From the NCBI GenBank assembly GCA_014607495.2, contig CP053161.1, forward strand, positions 4,597,115 to 4,661,114: a stretch of DNA of 64,000 bases. Direction: 5' to 3'. Within the stretch, counting starts at the first letter, position 1. The number at the start of each line of letters is the position of its first letter. The notes under the pieces were generated by a model that was not told the DNA's origin, did no database searches, and saw nothing but the letters and a program-made list of their open reading frames with translations. This document shows positions 31,656 to 43,557 of this stretch, in pieces. The stretch is from Carposina sasakii. Its lineage: Eukaryota > Arthropoda > Insecta > Lepidoptera > Carposinidae. The position numbers were made by a program, and so were the translations under genes.

Positions 31656-32482
31656 CAGAAACACACATGAAGAGGTTAACCTTCTAACCCCTTCACATAT
31701 CGAGGGTTAAAAGTCATAATGCTCGTGTCTGAGAGAACGGTCCATGACACTTAATTAATAGTATATTTAGTGATAAAAGTTAATTAATGATAAATCTGCT
31801 TAATGACCAGACAGTTTCATTATTAAAATGGTTACAAAAGTGTTAACGTAGTAAAAAGAAGCAAGTAGTTTACAGGTGTGTAAGTGAGCTAAGCAAAATA
31901 AAACAAAATTGCGCTCAAATAAGCTCAAATATCTGATCAATCCTAATGGACAGTCAAAACAGCACAATAACTGATAAGTCACGACTAAGAGGTAACATTA
32001 TTTTTTTACTAAACAATGGCTTAAGTAACCAATCATCTCTGCAGGTAATGATTTATCTATTTTTTATTTTCTCAAAGACATAGTTACATTGAAGTTATTA
32101 ATTAGACAGAACTGACATAAAATTGTTATATCTGGAAAAGCATTCACGCTAGCAAAAATATTATTTTGCAAATGTGTCTATTATTGTGTGATATAAATAC
32201 AAATGAAAATACTGTCATCTAGCCTATTAATTAGATCAAAGATTTGTTTCGCAAAAATTATTAAAGTAGTAGTAAAATAAAACATTCTGTAGCACACTTG
32301 ATAAACTACTTGTGTGTTTTTACTACGGATTTACTATAAAAGAGTGTAAAGTCTAAGTAAACATAGGTCAGATATAGTGCAGTACAAGTTATTTTAGATA
32401 TCATACAAAAATGTTAAGTTACTTTGACGGCATGATGACAAATGAGGTTATCCAGGTAGGGGTTATCATTTTTATAGTATAC
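31656..32482. other. unannotated DNA
   Basis: Nothing recognised. Confidence 0.4.
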
Positions 32483-32580
32483 GTGTGACGTGTGGTGTCG
32501 GCAAAGTAGAATAACCCCATGTATGCCCGTGGGTATCGTAAGAGGCAGTTAAGGGTTTCTGGAAGGTGAACAGCAGCGCC
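32483..32580 (+). repeat. family J repeat fragment
   Basis: GTGGTGTCGGCAAAGTAGAA and GCCCGTGGGTATCGTAAGAG match the first half of the 31411 copy. Confidence 0.6.
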
Positions 32581-33099
32581 GTCTTAAGCCATAGTCTTTA
32601 GCTTTTTTAGCTAGTGTTTCATACACATCAAATGCGTCAATCCAACCGTTAAAATGAGGGAAAATTAAATTAATTAATTTACGTTGGTTACTAACCCACA
32701 TTACCAACAACACCGAGACTCGAACCTGCTTACTAAGCCGCAGCCGGTGGCGACAACAGATAAAATCTTACTTTAATCTCACCACTCCATCTTTTTCACA
32801 GACCGTCTTAATCCTTTCTATTCGTCCAGGAAAGTCAACTTTTACTGATAACATTTTTTTTTTCAAAACTTTGACTACATCTGGAATTATGGCTTTCATC
32901 TTTCCAAAGTTTGGAGTAGTCGACGCGGGTGGAAGGAGTTTAATTTCTTAAGGACTCAAACACACCGATTCTGACGACTTTTCAAAGGGCTCATGCTCAA
33001 ACGGTTTTAAAAAACTTCTAAAGTATTCTCGAGCTTAAAGAAATTATGTGAAAATTTTATATGTTTATGATACTAACATATTATAAGTTCATACTACTG
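32581..33099. other. unannotated DNA
   Basis: Nothing recognised. Confidence 0.4.
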
Positions 33100-33305
33100 T
33101 ACCTATTCCCAAAATGGGGTAGCCATAATAGAAATTCAGTTCGAGGCGAAACCCAGCACGAAACGCATAGCGGGATCTAGGTGCAAAAGATCAGTCACAA
33201 GCTGCTAGCTCATCGTCTGAAAGAATGCCCCGAAGTTCCTTAGTCGACTCTTACGACATGCATGGAAAGAGATGCAGCTGATGTATTCAAATAAAGCATC
33301 AGAAC
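33100..33305 (+). repeat. family A repeat
   Basis: CCCAAAATGGGGTAGCC, GCATAGCGGGATCTAG, CAGTCACAAGCTGCTAGC and GATGCAGCTGATGTATTC in order. Confidence 0.65.
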
Positions 33306-33330
33306 AGGATAGGAAAAATATGACTGCAGA

Positions 33331-33575
33331 CATGAACGTGTAAAGAACAACGGACGTAATGCTGTCACTGCACAGATTGAAACACCGAAATGGCGGCGCG
33401 TTGGGTATGTGTGCGTATTTTCCAGTAGGCGCCGAACTTACTATGGTTTGTATGTGTGGGTGGGTAACGCGTCAATACACATCCCTACTCCATGGAATAT
33501 CGTTGCCGAGCTTACTATGAATGCTTCACTCTGTGTTATCACAACACTCTTTCCTTAATTCATTATACGTTCATG
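33331..33575. mobile_element. family K hAT-like MITE, copy 1
   Basis: CATGAACGTGTAAAGAAC … ATTATACGTTCATG with a perfect 8-bp duplication ACTGCAGA (33323-33330, 33576-33583). 245 bp, no ORF. CTTACTATG occurs twice internally. Confidence 0.85.
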
Positions 33576-33583
33576 ACTGCAGA

Positions 33584-35210
33584 GAACTGTGAATATGACT
33601 GATGTGAGTATAGACTTGTAGAGCATTTACTTGTAACAGAATAACGAGCTGCCCTATGATATGTTATAGTGTATCACCCTTCACGAACTAGTATTGTACC
33701 ATTCGTAAGACGTTACATTACACAGAAATGCTCGTGAAAATGCTCTAGTTTATACTCACCTTTAGAAACAATGCCGGTGTAACTAAGGTCTAGTTAGGGG
33801 CGTTTCAGACCGCGCTATCGTCGTTCAAGTGCGCGCTCCTGTTTGAAATGCACTTTATTTGCGGCGTTCGAGGCGGAACGTGATGTTTTTTAAGTTTTTT
33901 TTTTAATAATAATGTTTGAGATTACCTGTTGAAATTTGAAGGGTTATTTACAAATGGGAATAATAAATTATTAAATAATGTACCTTGTTTTATCACGCAT
34001 TATAAATATTAGTGTAGAAGTAGGCAAATTTTGATATTAGTAAGAAGATTATATATTTTTTGCGGACACAATAAAATATTTATAACATTTTTCGCAAAGC
34101 GTAAAGACACATTTATTTTTATATATAGGTATGCTCACTCATTCCTTTTCAAAGATATAAAAATTCGTATAAAAAATTACCATTGTATAACTTTTTGTCT
34201 ACTTGATCTAACAAAGAGCTTATTTAGAGCGTCTCAATTTGTTAAAATGAAAAATTTCATACTTTTTCCATCCCATTCACGGCTCAAAATTGCAAAGAGC
34301 AATTTCCTTTGAATTATAACATTCCACTCACATCCGACGTTGAGCAAAAATGAAACAGAAACCAATAAAACTCGACGTCGAATGAACTCAGGAATTCCAT
34401 CGACAATTTTCCGAGCGACATTTTCCGCTGGAACTGCATCGGCCATACGAGCCATCGGAACACATACGAGTATATTACATAGTTGCCCAGGCGGCTTCGA
34501 CAGTGAAATAATTTTACGAGCGACAGCGAAGTTCGTAACGTTATCGAAGACGTAATTAATTAATAAAGGTTTGCCATTGGCAATGTTTTGATAACGTTAC
34601 GTTAATTCGATGTCTCCCTTTAAAAATTAACAAGCCCCAATAGGGGGGGTAAAGAAGGCTCTGCTTGTACTCGTATGTATCTGCTTGAAAGATTTGGCTG
34701 TTCTCTTCTTCGAATCTATGATTGACCAGAAGGAATTCCCTTCATCCCTTCATCAAAAGCCATCAAGATCATTTTGTTATGAAAGGAATAGATTGTTATG
34801 AATTTTTTCTCCGAAACAGCTAAAAAGATTTAAACTGAATTTTCAAGATGATTTTCATATATTATTGTCATTATCCTGTAATCATTAAGTACGCTGAATT
34901 GATTTACAGTTTATTCTTTTTACTAGTTGTTACCTATACCTACTGTTACAACAATGCTCATCTCAAAACTACATTTTATAAATGTGTGCTCAACAAGGAG
35001 CAGATACAAGAAGGAAGTGTTCTCAGAGTTAAGCAGTTAATTAAATAATTCCAAACTTTCCAACATATTAACCTAGTACCGCATAAAGATTTCGACCTTG
35101 TGTGGTGTACTAAGAAACGATCCTATATGATTCGGGTATTCGTGATCTTGGTTTTTTATAGAAAATTTCAACCTGTGTGGCTCAGCTTAGCTATATTATC
35201 GATCGGTATG
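33584..35210. other. unannotated DNA
   Basis: Two overlapping short ORFs at 34234-34455 (minus) and 34340-34555 (plus) look somewhat codon-like but match nothing I know. Confidence 0.35.
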
Positions 35211-35605
35211 CTGAGTTTGAAATATTTATTTTAACTTTACCCTTTCGCGTTAACTTTAACTATTCGGCCAATCACGTAATGCCATTTTTTGACGGCCGAT
35301 TGGTGTAGTAGGTAGTGGCCCTGCTTGCTTCGCCATAGGTCCTGGGTTCGAATCCCGGTAGGTGCAAACATTGATATGATGAATATTGATGTTTGTTTCC
35401 GAGTCATGGATGTTTCTATACTTATCTATGTATTTATATATCGTTGCTTAGTACCCACGACACAAGACCTTATGCATCTTAATGTGGGACTAAGATAATG
35501 TGTTGTGAAGTGTGTTAATATTTATTTATTCTCACTTTAATTACGCACACAAAATGGGGCTGGTTGCCTGGTTTACCTTAACACGTAAACGAAAATCACA
35601 CTCAG
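35211..35605. mobile_element. family C MITE, copy 3, split by a SINE
   Basis: The left part (CTGAGTTTGA … TTCGCGTTAAC … CCAATCACGTAATGCCA) and the right part (CTCACTTTAATTACGC … AACGAAAATCACACTCAG) rebuild a degenerate family C element when the SINE is removed. Confidence 0.55.
35290..35530 (+). mobile_element. tRNA-derived SINE (family S), copy 1
   Basis: It starts GGCCGATTGGTGTAGTAG, with an A-box-like region followed about 40 bp later by a canonical B box (GGGTTCGAATCCC at about 35344-35356). The body ATTGATATGATGAATATTGA, CCGAGTCATGGATG and AATGTGGGACTAAG follows, ending in TTTATTTATT. Copies at 42047-42240 and 58381-58623 share the whole structure. Confidence 0.8.
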
Positions 35606-36332
35606 GATACTGGAAGCTCAGTCAATGAACAACTTCACGGGCGAAAATGAAGGCTTCCTATAGGAGCAAACTTTTCGATAACAAACCTCTATCGATTCGA
35701 TCAAGAAATATTTTAGCCCCCTGTTTTGTATATTCGACATCACAGCTCTGCCGAGTTCCTGCTCCATGCGAATAGGTACCTACTCCATATTGCGTAGGTG
35801 GTACAAAAGGGTTCTTTGAAACTGCATTATTGTCGGCAACTCAAGAATTCTTCACAAAATTGTATTGTATTTGTCGACTGAAAAATATATACAGTTTCCT
35901 TTTACAATAATGCTGAGAACAGATTTGTTTTTACATTGAAGAAATATTATGGAAAACGTGTAATGAAATAAATAAGGTATTTTGAACTCTACTTAAAATA
36001 ACAGTACCGGAAAAAATATTCCACTTAGTTATTTATAAGTCTTTGATAAGATGTAACCAATTGAAGTAAGATATCGCCTTGAAATGTATGTTAGAATTAA
36101 TAAAGCATTCTACATTTCAGCAATATTTAATAGATTTCGTCAGCGAATTGGCCTCCCAATTTATAAAGACTATTGTAGTATTTTCTAAAGTTTTGATAGC
36201 ATTTACCTGTCATTTGAGGTAGGGGAGAAATGGCGCCATTCGCATAGAAAAACTTTCATTGACTTGATGAAAGACTATTCAAACGTAAATCTATTTATAA
36301 AAATTATTAATAAAGAAATTATTTTTTTTTTC
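35606..36332. other. unannotated DNA
   Basis: Nothing recognised. Confidence 0.4.
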
Positions 36333-36405
36333 GCCCGAGTGAGATTTGAACTCACGACCTCTCGCAAACCGTGCTTTCGCTCTAATCAACTGAGCTATCG
36401 GCTAT
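36333..36405 (-). pseudogene. tRNA-like sequence
   Basis: Minus strand: TAGCTCAGTTGATTAGAGC is a textbook D-arm/A box and GTGAGTTCAAATCTCAC a perfect T-arm/B box. The acceptor stem pairs at only about four of seven positions and the anticodon stem is poor, so this is a tRNA pseudogene or the head of a SINE. Confidence 0.6.
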
Positions 36406-36651
36406 TTTACATTACGTTTCTGGCAACGTTATTTTTTCATCCAGAATCTCGGTAAACAAAGCTGAAACCTATTTCTATGTAGGATGTACAAGATTGAACC
36501 CTATGACCAGAGTCCAGTTAAACCATACTCGTACTAACTCCAGTATTTTAAGTGGAAAGTTTTCCTTAAGGCCACTCGGATGAGATAAAGAGATAAGTAA
36601 GTAAGTATAGGTAGTTTGTGTTTTTAGATATAATTTTTTTAATGGGTGTAT

Positions 36652-36879
36652 TATGAACGTATAAAGAACAACGGACGTAATGCTGTCACTGCACAGATTG
36701 AAGTACCGAAATGGCGGCGTATTTTCCAGTAGGCGCCGAGCTTACTATGGTATGTATGTGTGTGTGGATAATGCGTCAATATACATCCCTACTCCATTGA
36801 CTATCGTTGTCGAGCTTACTATGAATGCTTCACTCTGTGTAGTCACAACACTCTGTCCGTTATTCTTTATACGTTCATG
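36652..36879. mobile_element. family K hAT-like MITE, copy 2
   Basis: TATGAACGTATAAAGAAC … TTATACGTTCATG with flanks GGGTGTAT / GCGTGTAT (7 of 8). 228 bp; very similar to copy 1. Confidence 0.8.
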
Positions 36880-38488
36880 GCGTGTATAAATAAATTGAAT
36901 ACATGGGCTGTAGGTACATAAAAAATAGTTAAGACATTGAGAATAAAAATAAAAATAAAAAATACGAATTTTGATACTCTAATCTTGCGTCAAATACGTT
37001 AAAATAATATAAGGCATACAAAAAACCAGCTGCAACAATCCACTTTTAAGATTATACTACCACAAGTCCACCCCACATTACATTTTTTACCACCCTTAGT
37101 AAGCAGTGAAATACTGTGAGAACAATGAATTTCGAGTAATTTATAGATCAAGATAGGGCATCGCATGACACCCTTTCTTGGCCCTAATAGCTAATTCTAC
37201 AAAATTATCACAGCATGTGATCAAAATTTGAACTACCTCCCCAATATACAGCAGCAACTACCGCATAGACAGTAGCGCCATCACGGGGTAGCAAACACGT
37301 TTGTGACGCTTTCACGGACCCTTATACCACCTATTGTGGACATAGACTCTTTTTAATAACTCCATTCTCATATTTCATGCAAATGCTTTGTTACCACGAG
37401 ATCCAGGGCATGGCTTGGTGGAAGAATAGTAGAACGTCTCCATCCAGCTAGTCTATGAGTGCAACTATTGGATAATCTGTGCTAAAGCGAGGCAGGCCTA
37501 TCTAGGCTCTTAGTTACTCCAAGGCTAAGGCCAGGGTAGGTTTTCTTAATAAAAAATTCTGCAATTTAAGTCCGAGCATATTCCGCCCTTGAACTTATAG
37601 ACTAAGAGATAACTGCACTTTTGGACGCTATCGCCATAATGGCTGACTCAGTGTTTGGTAGGTCCTAGTGTGATTTGGACATTTCAACACATAATGTCAT
37701 TTTACACCTTGGAGTAAAGTTGTGATGTCTCTACTCCTCGTTTATTATACAGAACTTCGTATTCTGCAACACGTTAGATCTTACTAAATACCGCGCACAT
37801 GTAGCTTATTTTTCATACGCTGTTCTTCAGTTTGTGAGAAAGATATTTCATTCGGCATATTAAGGGAAAGACTTCAGCTAATGCTAAGATATATTAAATT
37901 AAAATAGTACATATATTGTAACAATATGTAATATTGTAACAATTTAAGCTCTTTCTCACCGCTTCAAACGAGTTGCACGTTCTAAATAAACGAACTGTAT
38001 GAAGATAGAAGACGTACAATTTTCAACATACCATGGCCAGAGAGCTTATCTCAATTAGAAAAGCAAATACTCTTACTGGCCCCTAGATCATGTCCAGCCA
38101 GTATCAACAGAAACGGAGAATTTCGCTTTTATGCGGAATAATAAGGTTCGTTTAATCAATTCTGGAATAGTAGAAATCCCGCTAATCAGATTTTAAAATT
38201 AACATCTAACACTAACATCTGCCTAATTTCTATGCTATTATGATTGTACAAAACAAGTCATAGCGAATCTTACCTACCTAGGTGCCTAATAAGATCTATA
38301 GAATTTTCGGAACGCTACCTATATTTGTAGTTATTAATTTATGGCCTATATTTGTAATAGTGTATGATAGTATAGAACCTACACAATAAGCGAGATCCAG
38401 GTTTTTCAAAAAGGTTCCTAAAGTAATTCTTGACTTTTGTTCCTGCATCTACAGTTCTTCACCATGCCGCTCGGTTTTGAACTACGCG
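36880..38488. other. unannotated DNA
   Basis: A direct repeat TATTGTAACAATATGTAATA lies at about 37915-37945. Nothing else is recognised. Confidence 0.4.
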
Positions 38489-38491
38489 TTA

Positions 38492-38676
38492 GGCCGAAAA
38501 CTGGATGTCAGCGATTTGCGGGGCGACGGCGGGAGCGGGCGCGGCTCGTTTCTCGGACGCCGCTCCCCGCGCCGCTGCCATCCAGTTCCCTTCAATAAGA
38601 ATCTATGTGTTTATCGTACCGCTCCCGTCCCACTGCCGCCGTCGCCCCGCTAATCGCAGACATCCAGTTTTCGGCC
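38492..38676. mobile_element. PIF/Harbinger-like MITE, 185 bp, GC-rich
   Basis: GGCCGAAAACTGGATGTC and its inverted copy, flanked by TTA (38489-38491, 38677-38679). The inverted repeats extend over 45 bp into GCGGGGCGACGGCGG. It is far more GC-rich than its surroundings. Confidence 0.85.
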
Positions 38677-38887
38677 TTACAGTAATACTATTCGTATTAA
38701 ATTAAAACCGTGTACAAAATCCGAGTTCACGCAATCCAAAGCTTGGACAAGGCCATGGCCGGTGACCTGCGATGACGCATCATTGCTGGAGCTCGTTTCA
38801 TAGATTAACTCCTATGATTGATTTCGTACTAACATTATTCTGTATACAGTAACACCCATAGTGTAGCCATATACCTATGTATAGGTA

Positions 38888-39074
38888 CAGGGCGTAACGA
38901 CAGGGGTATGTTAAGCGGAAAGCTGTGAAAATAGCCCAAAGAAACTATCCACAAAATTTAAGACTCGAAATCACATGTTTGTATTTTAAGATTGTATAAA
39001 CATTCCTGTGTTGTTTAGGAAGAATTTTTGTAGCCTTTCGATACGCTTTCGATATGCCCCTTCTTTACACCCTG
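38888..39074. mobile_element. family G MITE, copy 3
   Basis: CAGGGCGTAACGACAGG … TTTACACCCTG between TA dinucleotides; shortened relative to copy 1. Confidence 0.7.
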
Positions 39075-39362
39075 TATAGATACGTATTCTAAGATAATTA
39101 TACAGTAGTCCTAGTCACACATTGTTATGTATTTGAATCATAATCAAATAACTGCTAGCATAAGCAATCTCGAATAAACTTAGCAATGTGCACGGGAAAT
39201 TAGATTCTGAGAGATAGCGGCACGGAGGGAAATTAGTGCGTAATTCGGTTGCAGTTATAACTTCGTGCACAGGGTTGCCGGCAGGCGGATTCTGTATTAT
39301 GCAAACTTATATTAGAAACTTGAATATGTATATGAAAATTGTAATATCGCATTAAAAATATA

Positions 39363-39592
39363 CAGGATGATTTTTGGTCGTCAACGTTCCCGAAAACTAC
39401 GGAATCATTTTCTCCATGGAAGCATACCTGGGAAGTGTCTGGTTCCCAAGATATAAGGGTCCAAAGTTCAGTAAATAGACTGCGTTTTTCTGCATAAATA
39501 TGCACATAGATGCGCGTAGGAAGATTTTTTCATGAGAAATATATTTTTGGCATAAACTTACTTTATTTGATGTATAGAGTACGTACTTACTC
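39363..39592 (+). mobile_element. family B MITE, copy 5, deleted
   Basis: CAGGATGATTTTTGGTCG start; two internal deletions remove about 130 bp and the right terminus is missing. Confidence 0.65.
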
Positions 39593-39684
39593 TGGCAGTA
39601 GTTCGACGGTAGAACAAATAAGTAAAAAAATCTCACTACTTTAACGATAATGGAGCTAGTGGGAACAAAGGCTTGACATTGGTC

Positions 39685-39790
39685 ATGGAGGTGGCTGATA
39701 ATAAGAGAAGAGGAACACCTAAGTTTAAAATGTTGGATGGACTGTCTGAGTGAGAATATATGTTACCCGGACTGAGTAACAAGATGACAA
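39685..39790 (+). pseudogene. possible LINE C-terminal fragment
   Basis: The reading EVADNKRRGTPKFKMLDGLSE then stop resembles the RRGRPK.RW.D block of LINE polyproteins. It is short and lacks context. Confidence 0.35.
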
Positions 39791-39984
39791 GTTTAAGTGA
39801 AACAGAAACACATAGAGCTTCAGCCCCGTAAATGAGAAGAAGGTAGGAAGAAGAAATTATAAAAAGAAATGCAAAAGTTCTAAGATAATTACTTCTCTTG
39901 TTTGTTACCTCTTCACACTTCATTTACTATCAATCATTTTGAAATTTTGCATAAATATAGAAGCAAGCATGGAGAAGGATACAA

Positions 39985-40026
39985 GCTTCTGTAGTCCACG
40001 CAGACAAAGTCGCGGGCAATGACTAG
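39985..40026 (+). mobile_element. Helitron 3' terminus fragment
   Basis: GTAGTCCACGCAGACAAAG, TCGCGGGC and a terminal ACTAG before T. Confidence 0.5.
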
Positions 40027-40189
40027 TTAACCAAAATTAACATATCGGCAACCCTACTCATACGTTACCCAATTACCACAGTCGTGATTACGCAGTAACT
40101 TAATAGGTTATAGCGGTTTGTGCATGCGGTGCACACGTGGAGATTACTGCTGGCTACCGGCTGATTGGATCCGAATGGAATTAGCGACA

Positions 40190-41033
40190 TCTGCGTCATA
40201 GAGGAATAAGATGTAGACATAGAGTGCTAATGTCATACTAACAGTTTCGGTGCACCATTAGACTTTTCCGTGCCTCACAATTCCAGTCCTTGACACTTAG
40301 ATTACATTACTATACGTTACAATACATTACTATACATTACGAGTACATTAATAGAATCTAAGTGTCAAGGGCTGGAATTATGAGGCACCGAAAAGTCTAA
40401 TGGTGCATCGAAACAGTTGATGATGTCCTCCACGACGTGTGTGTCGACGGCGACACCTAGTCAGTTCCTGGCGTGTGCACGGATATGACTCGCGACACCG
40501 AACTTGGTCTTAAACGTGCGGCTGCATAAGTTGCACTGTAACTGCCCGTTTACGCTGTACCTGTAGTTGTAGGTGATTTTGGGACGAGTTTTTCGGGCGT
40601 TTCACTTGGCGTCGAGTTCCTTGAGACGTGCTTCTTCAAACTTTTCAGTGCCTGTCTTGATTGCCTTGCGCCACTCTGATCTTGTTAAAGCGTCACTCTC
40701 CCACGTACCATGCGACAAGTCGCAGGATGTTAGTTGTCGTTTTAGAACATCCTTGTATCAGAGATATTGTCCACCAGACTTACGTTTTCCACAGGAGAGT
40801 TCTGAGTAGTAAACGGATCTAGGAAATCGAGAGGCGTCCATGCGTACAAGATGACCGCACCATCTCAAGTGCTCTCTCATAAGAAGGCACTCCATGCCGG
40901 AAACATGAGCACGACGTAGAACTTTCGAGTTCGGGACACGATCCTGCCATTTAATCTTTAATGTGGATCGAAGACATTTTAAGTGAAAAGTGTACAAACG
41001 CCTCTATGACATCTTATTCCTCTATGTCTGCGT
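40190..41033. mobile_element. inverted-repeat element split by a LINE
   Basis: Arms of 64 bp (40240-40303 and 40355-40418) are inverted with about six mismatches (CACCATTAGACTTTTC, TTGACACTTAGATT). Outer arms (ATAGAGGAATAAGATGT at 40201-40217, inverted at about 41006-41030) match too. The right arm is separated from its outer part by about 580 bp of LINE sequence. The loop holds repeated ACATTACTATA. Confidence 0.65.
40419..41001 (-). pseudogene. LINE C-terminal region with a C2H2-type motif
   Basis: Minus-strand reading: RRLYTFHLKCLRS, IKWQDRVPNSKVLRRA, LRWCGHLVRMD, then SGGQYL-stop-YKDVLKRQL, WRKAIKTGTEKFEEARLKEL, and finally [18 protein letters not shown]. This is the C-terminal region of a known class of animal LINE polyproteins, including the terminal C-x2-C-x12-H-x3-H motif (about 40472-40537). 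In-frame TGA codons at two places and loss of the rest of RT make it dead. Confidence 0.75.
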
Positions 41034-42046
41034 ATAGCTTGGCTTAGCTTTGGTAACTCAACTTAAATTTCCGGTGCCAATACTCATAAATAGCGATCGT
41101 GAAGGAACTTTCCACTTGTCAGCGTAAGGCTGTTTTTTGCGTATGGGCGACCTCTATTATGACGACACTGTTGTCCTAGGAAACTATTGCTTTAGTACCT
41201 AGGTACGAGTATATATCTTCGGCATGTGGGAAATTTTTCAACCTACTTATTTGTTATATACATTTCTCGATTTGGTAACAATTCGCAGTTTAGAAGAGCG
41301 GAAGATGCGGTTTTTGTGTCGTTTTTTGCTTCACTATTACCCAGTATAGATTTTCCCACTAATTACTTCTTCTAGACTCCTTATATAATGGGCAATTCGA
41401 ACTTTTTGACGGATCGTAATGTTATCGATACATTATCAGATCTCATGTTTTGCGAGATTTTTTTATTTCTATTTATATATTCACAAATACTGTACATCAT
41501 CATTACAGCTGTTACAGAACTCAGAGTTATGTACGGAGCATAAATAAATAGTGCACAGACTTGCATTTTGCAGTGTCATACAAAAAGCACTCCTACTCAG
41601 TATCATAGATAATAGATGTAGGTATAACCTTTAAACCCTTTATACGACTACACGCCACTGTATGTAACTATTGAGTACATAACCTTTAGTTTATATAACC
41701 TTTAGTTTGGCCCACAGATAATTTCTGAACTGGTTCCATAACCCAGCAAGTAAGGCACCAAAATCTATTTTAACACCGATGCCTATCGCACGAACTACTA
41801 GCATTGTAATCCAAATCGATAATCTGTTTTTTGCCGTGAATTTATTTTGTATCTGTGACGAGGTGCGCGCGAGTGGCCGGCGGCGGTGCGTGACTTGCCA
41901 ATGTCAAGGCCGCAGTGCTGTGCGCTGATTCGCTGATTGTATGGTCTATGGGTTTTGTTGGACATAATGCAAGATCAACTATGAAGTCGAAACTAGAATT
42001 TTAAGTTTTTTCTCTGTCTCTTATACCAAACATGTACCACGACAAT
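41034..42046. other. unannotated DNA
   Basis: GGTGCGTGAC..CCAATGTCAAGGCCG at about 41885 is repeated near 42451, on either side of a SINE. Nothing else is recognised. Confidence 0.4.
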
Positions 42047-42240
42047 TTGACAGCCGATTGGTGTGTACGAGTAGTTGCTTGCGACACCATAGGTCCTGGG
42101 TTCAAATCCGGTGCTAACATTGATATGATGAATATCAATGTTCGTTCCGAGTCATGGATGGTGCCCACGATAAAAGATCTTAGGGATCTTATTGTGGGAC
42201 TAGGTTAATATGACGGAGTGTGTGAATATTTATTTATTTA
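42047..42240 (+). mobile_element. tRNA-derived SINE (family S), copy 2
   Basis: CAGCCGATTGGTGTG start, B box GGGTTCAAATCC, ATTGATATGATGAATATC, and TATTTATTTATTT tail. A 40-bp internal deletion relative to copy 1. Confidence 0.75.
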
Positions 42241-42968
42241 ATAGCCTATTTTATCTTCGGTCGGTGAAGTGATTTCACAGCCCGAAATTAATCAAGGGCT
42301 TGTAAAATAATAAAAATATGGCTCTCTATTCGTGATATTAAACGTAAATGTCAGTGCTTACTTCACCACTTATTATGTGGTAAAATGCAAATACAGGCAG
42401 TGACACGTCACCTGCGCTAGGCAGATATACGATAACACGCTCGGTCCCGCGGTGCGTGACGTTAGCCAGTGTCAAGGCCGTGTTATATGTAATGAGAGAC
42501 TAGATCGAATTCCCGGGAAAATATAGTTAGTTAATCCATATAACATACGCGATATACATTAGCTGTTTTTTACTTTAATTCGCTATTGCTCCTAAGGTGC
42601 AACAGCACTTAAAAATATTATCATATTTTTTTAGACCCTGTATAGAATTTGTATATCAATCTCTTTTGAAATTCATAAATATAAAAAACATAAATTTTGA
42701 GAGTAAAGTAAAGCTAAGGTCAATACCGATTTGTATGACCATCCTTATTCGCGACTATACGGGCCTTCAGAGCAACATTCATGTACCTACCCTTTTTCTA
42801 GGTTGTTGCTACACTAGTTTAGTGACTATAACATAAGGGAGTGCGCTTCCAAAGGTTGTAGCAAGGACGTTAGCGTAGGTCCGCACATTTTTTGTTACAA
42901 ATCACATCAACAATCAGACTAAGTAGCTAGCAACAGAATTTACGTGAATAGCCACAGTTTTTAACTAT
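42241..42968. other. unannotated DNA
   Basis: Nothing recognised beyond the direct repeat near 42451. Confidence 0.4.
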
Positions 42969-42971
42969 CAG

Positions 42972-43554
42972 CACCCGTATGATTTTGTGTGAATGTTTGT
43001 ATAAATTTGATGAATGAATTAGGGCTGATAGAAGTGGTTTGCAATCCCTTTTACACACAATGTAGAAACAGCTACCTTGTCTAGTTATTACTTAGCTCTG
43101 TGGATTTGACGTTTAAAAGTGAGACATCTCGCTCTCACCAAATTCATCATACGGGTGTAGGGTTACCATATCTCAGGATTTGTCCGGAGATTTCAGGATT
43201 TTTTGACTTTTCTCAGGATTGCGGCCGAATTTTGCAAATCTCGTAATACCTCAGAATTTTTAAAAATCTCTTTAATTAAAAGTTAAACCAACTAAAATTC
43301 AGTTAAAATCTATACTTATTTATCCAAGTGAAACAAACTAAAAATAATCTTTTGGTAAAAACCCCGACCCGCCGTTTTGAGTGCGATGTGCAAGTTGCAA
43401 CGCGTGAGCTAGATTCGCAGTGTATAAAACGATAACAATACGTTTGTGAGAGAAAATTCTTAAACTGTATAAAATCTCAGGACTTGGAAATCCATGGAAA
43501 TCAGGCCTTTTCTCCGGTCTTTTTATTTTTTCATCTGGTAACCCTATACGGGTG
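42972..43554. mobile_element. family D MITE, copy 2, interrupted
   Basis: CACCCGTATGAT start with CAG before it (42969-42971), end TACGGGTG followed by CAG (43555-43557). A hAT MITE lies eight bases from the right end; without it the copy is 186 bp, an internally deleted form of copy 1. Confidence 0.8.
43158..43546. mobile_element. hAT-type MITE, 389 bp, nested
   Basis: TAGGGTTACCA … TGGTAACCCTA with a perfect 8-bp duplication TACGGGTG (43150-43157, 43547-43554). TCAGGATT repeats inside. No ORF. Confidence 0.9.
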
Positions 43555-43557
43555 CAG

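Noticed and set aside
34234..34555. overlapping ORFs on both strands that look somewhat codon-like
   Set aside because: No recognisable family, no splice context I can defend, and overlapping open frames on both strands weaken either reading. Left as unannotated.
36333..36405. functional tRNA gene
   Set aside because: Good D and T arms but a broken acceptor stem and a poor anticodon stem; part of it recurs at 25525-25578, which suggests a dispersed tRNA-derived repeat.
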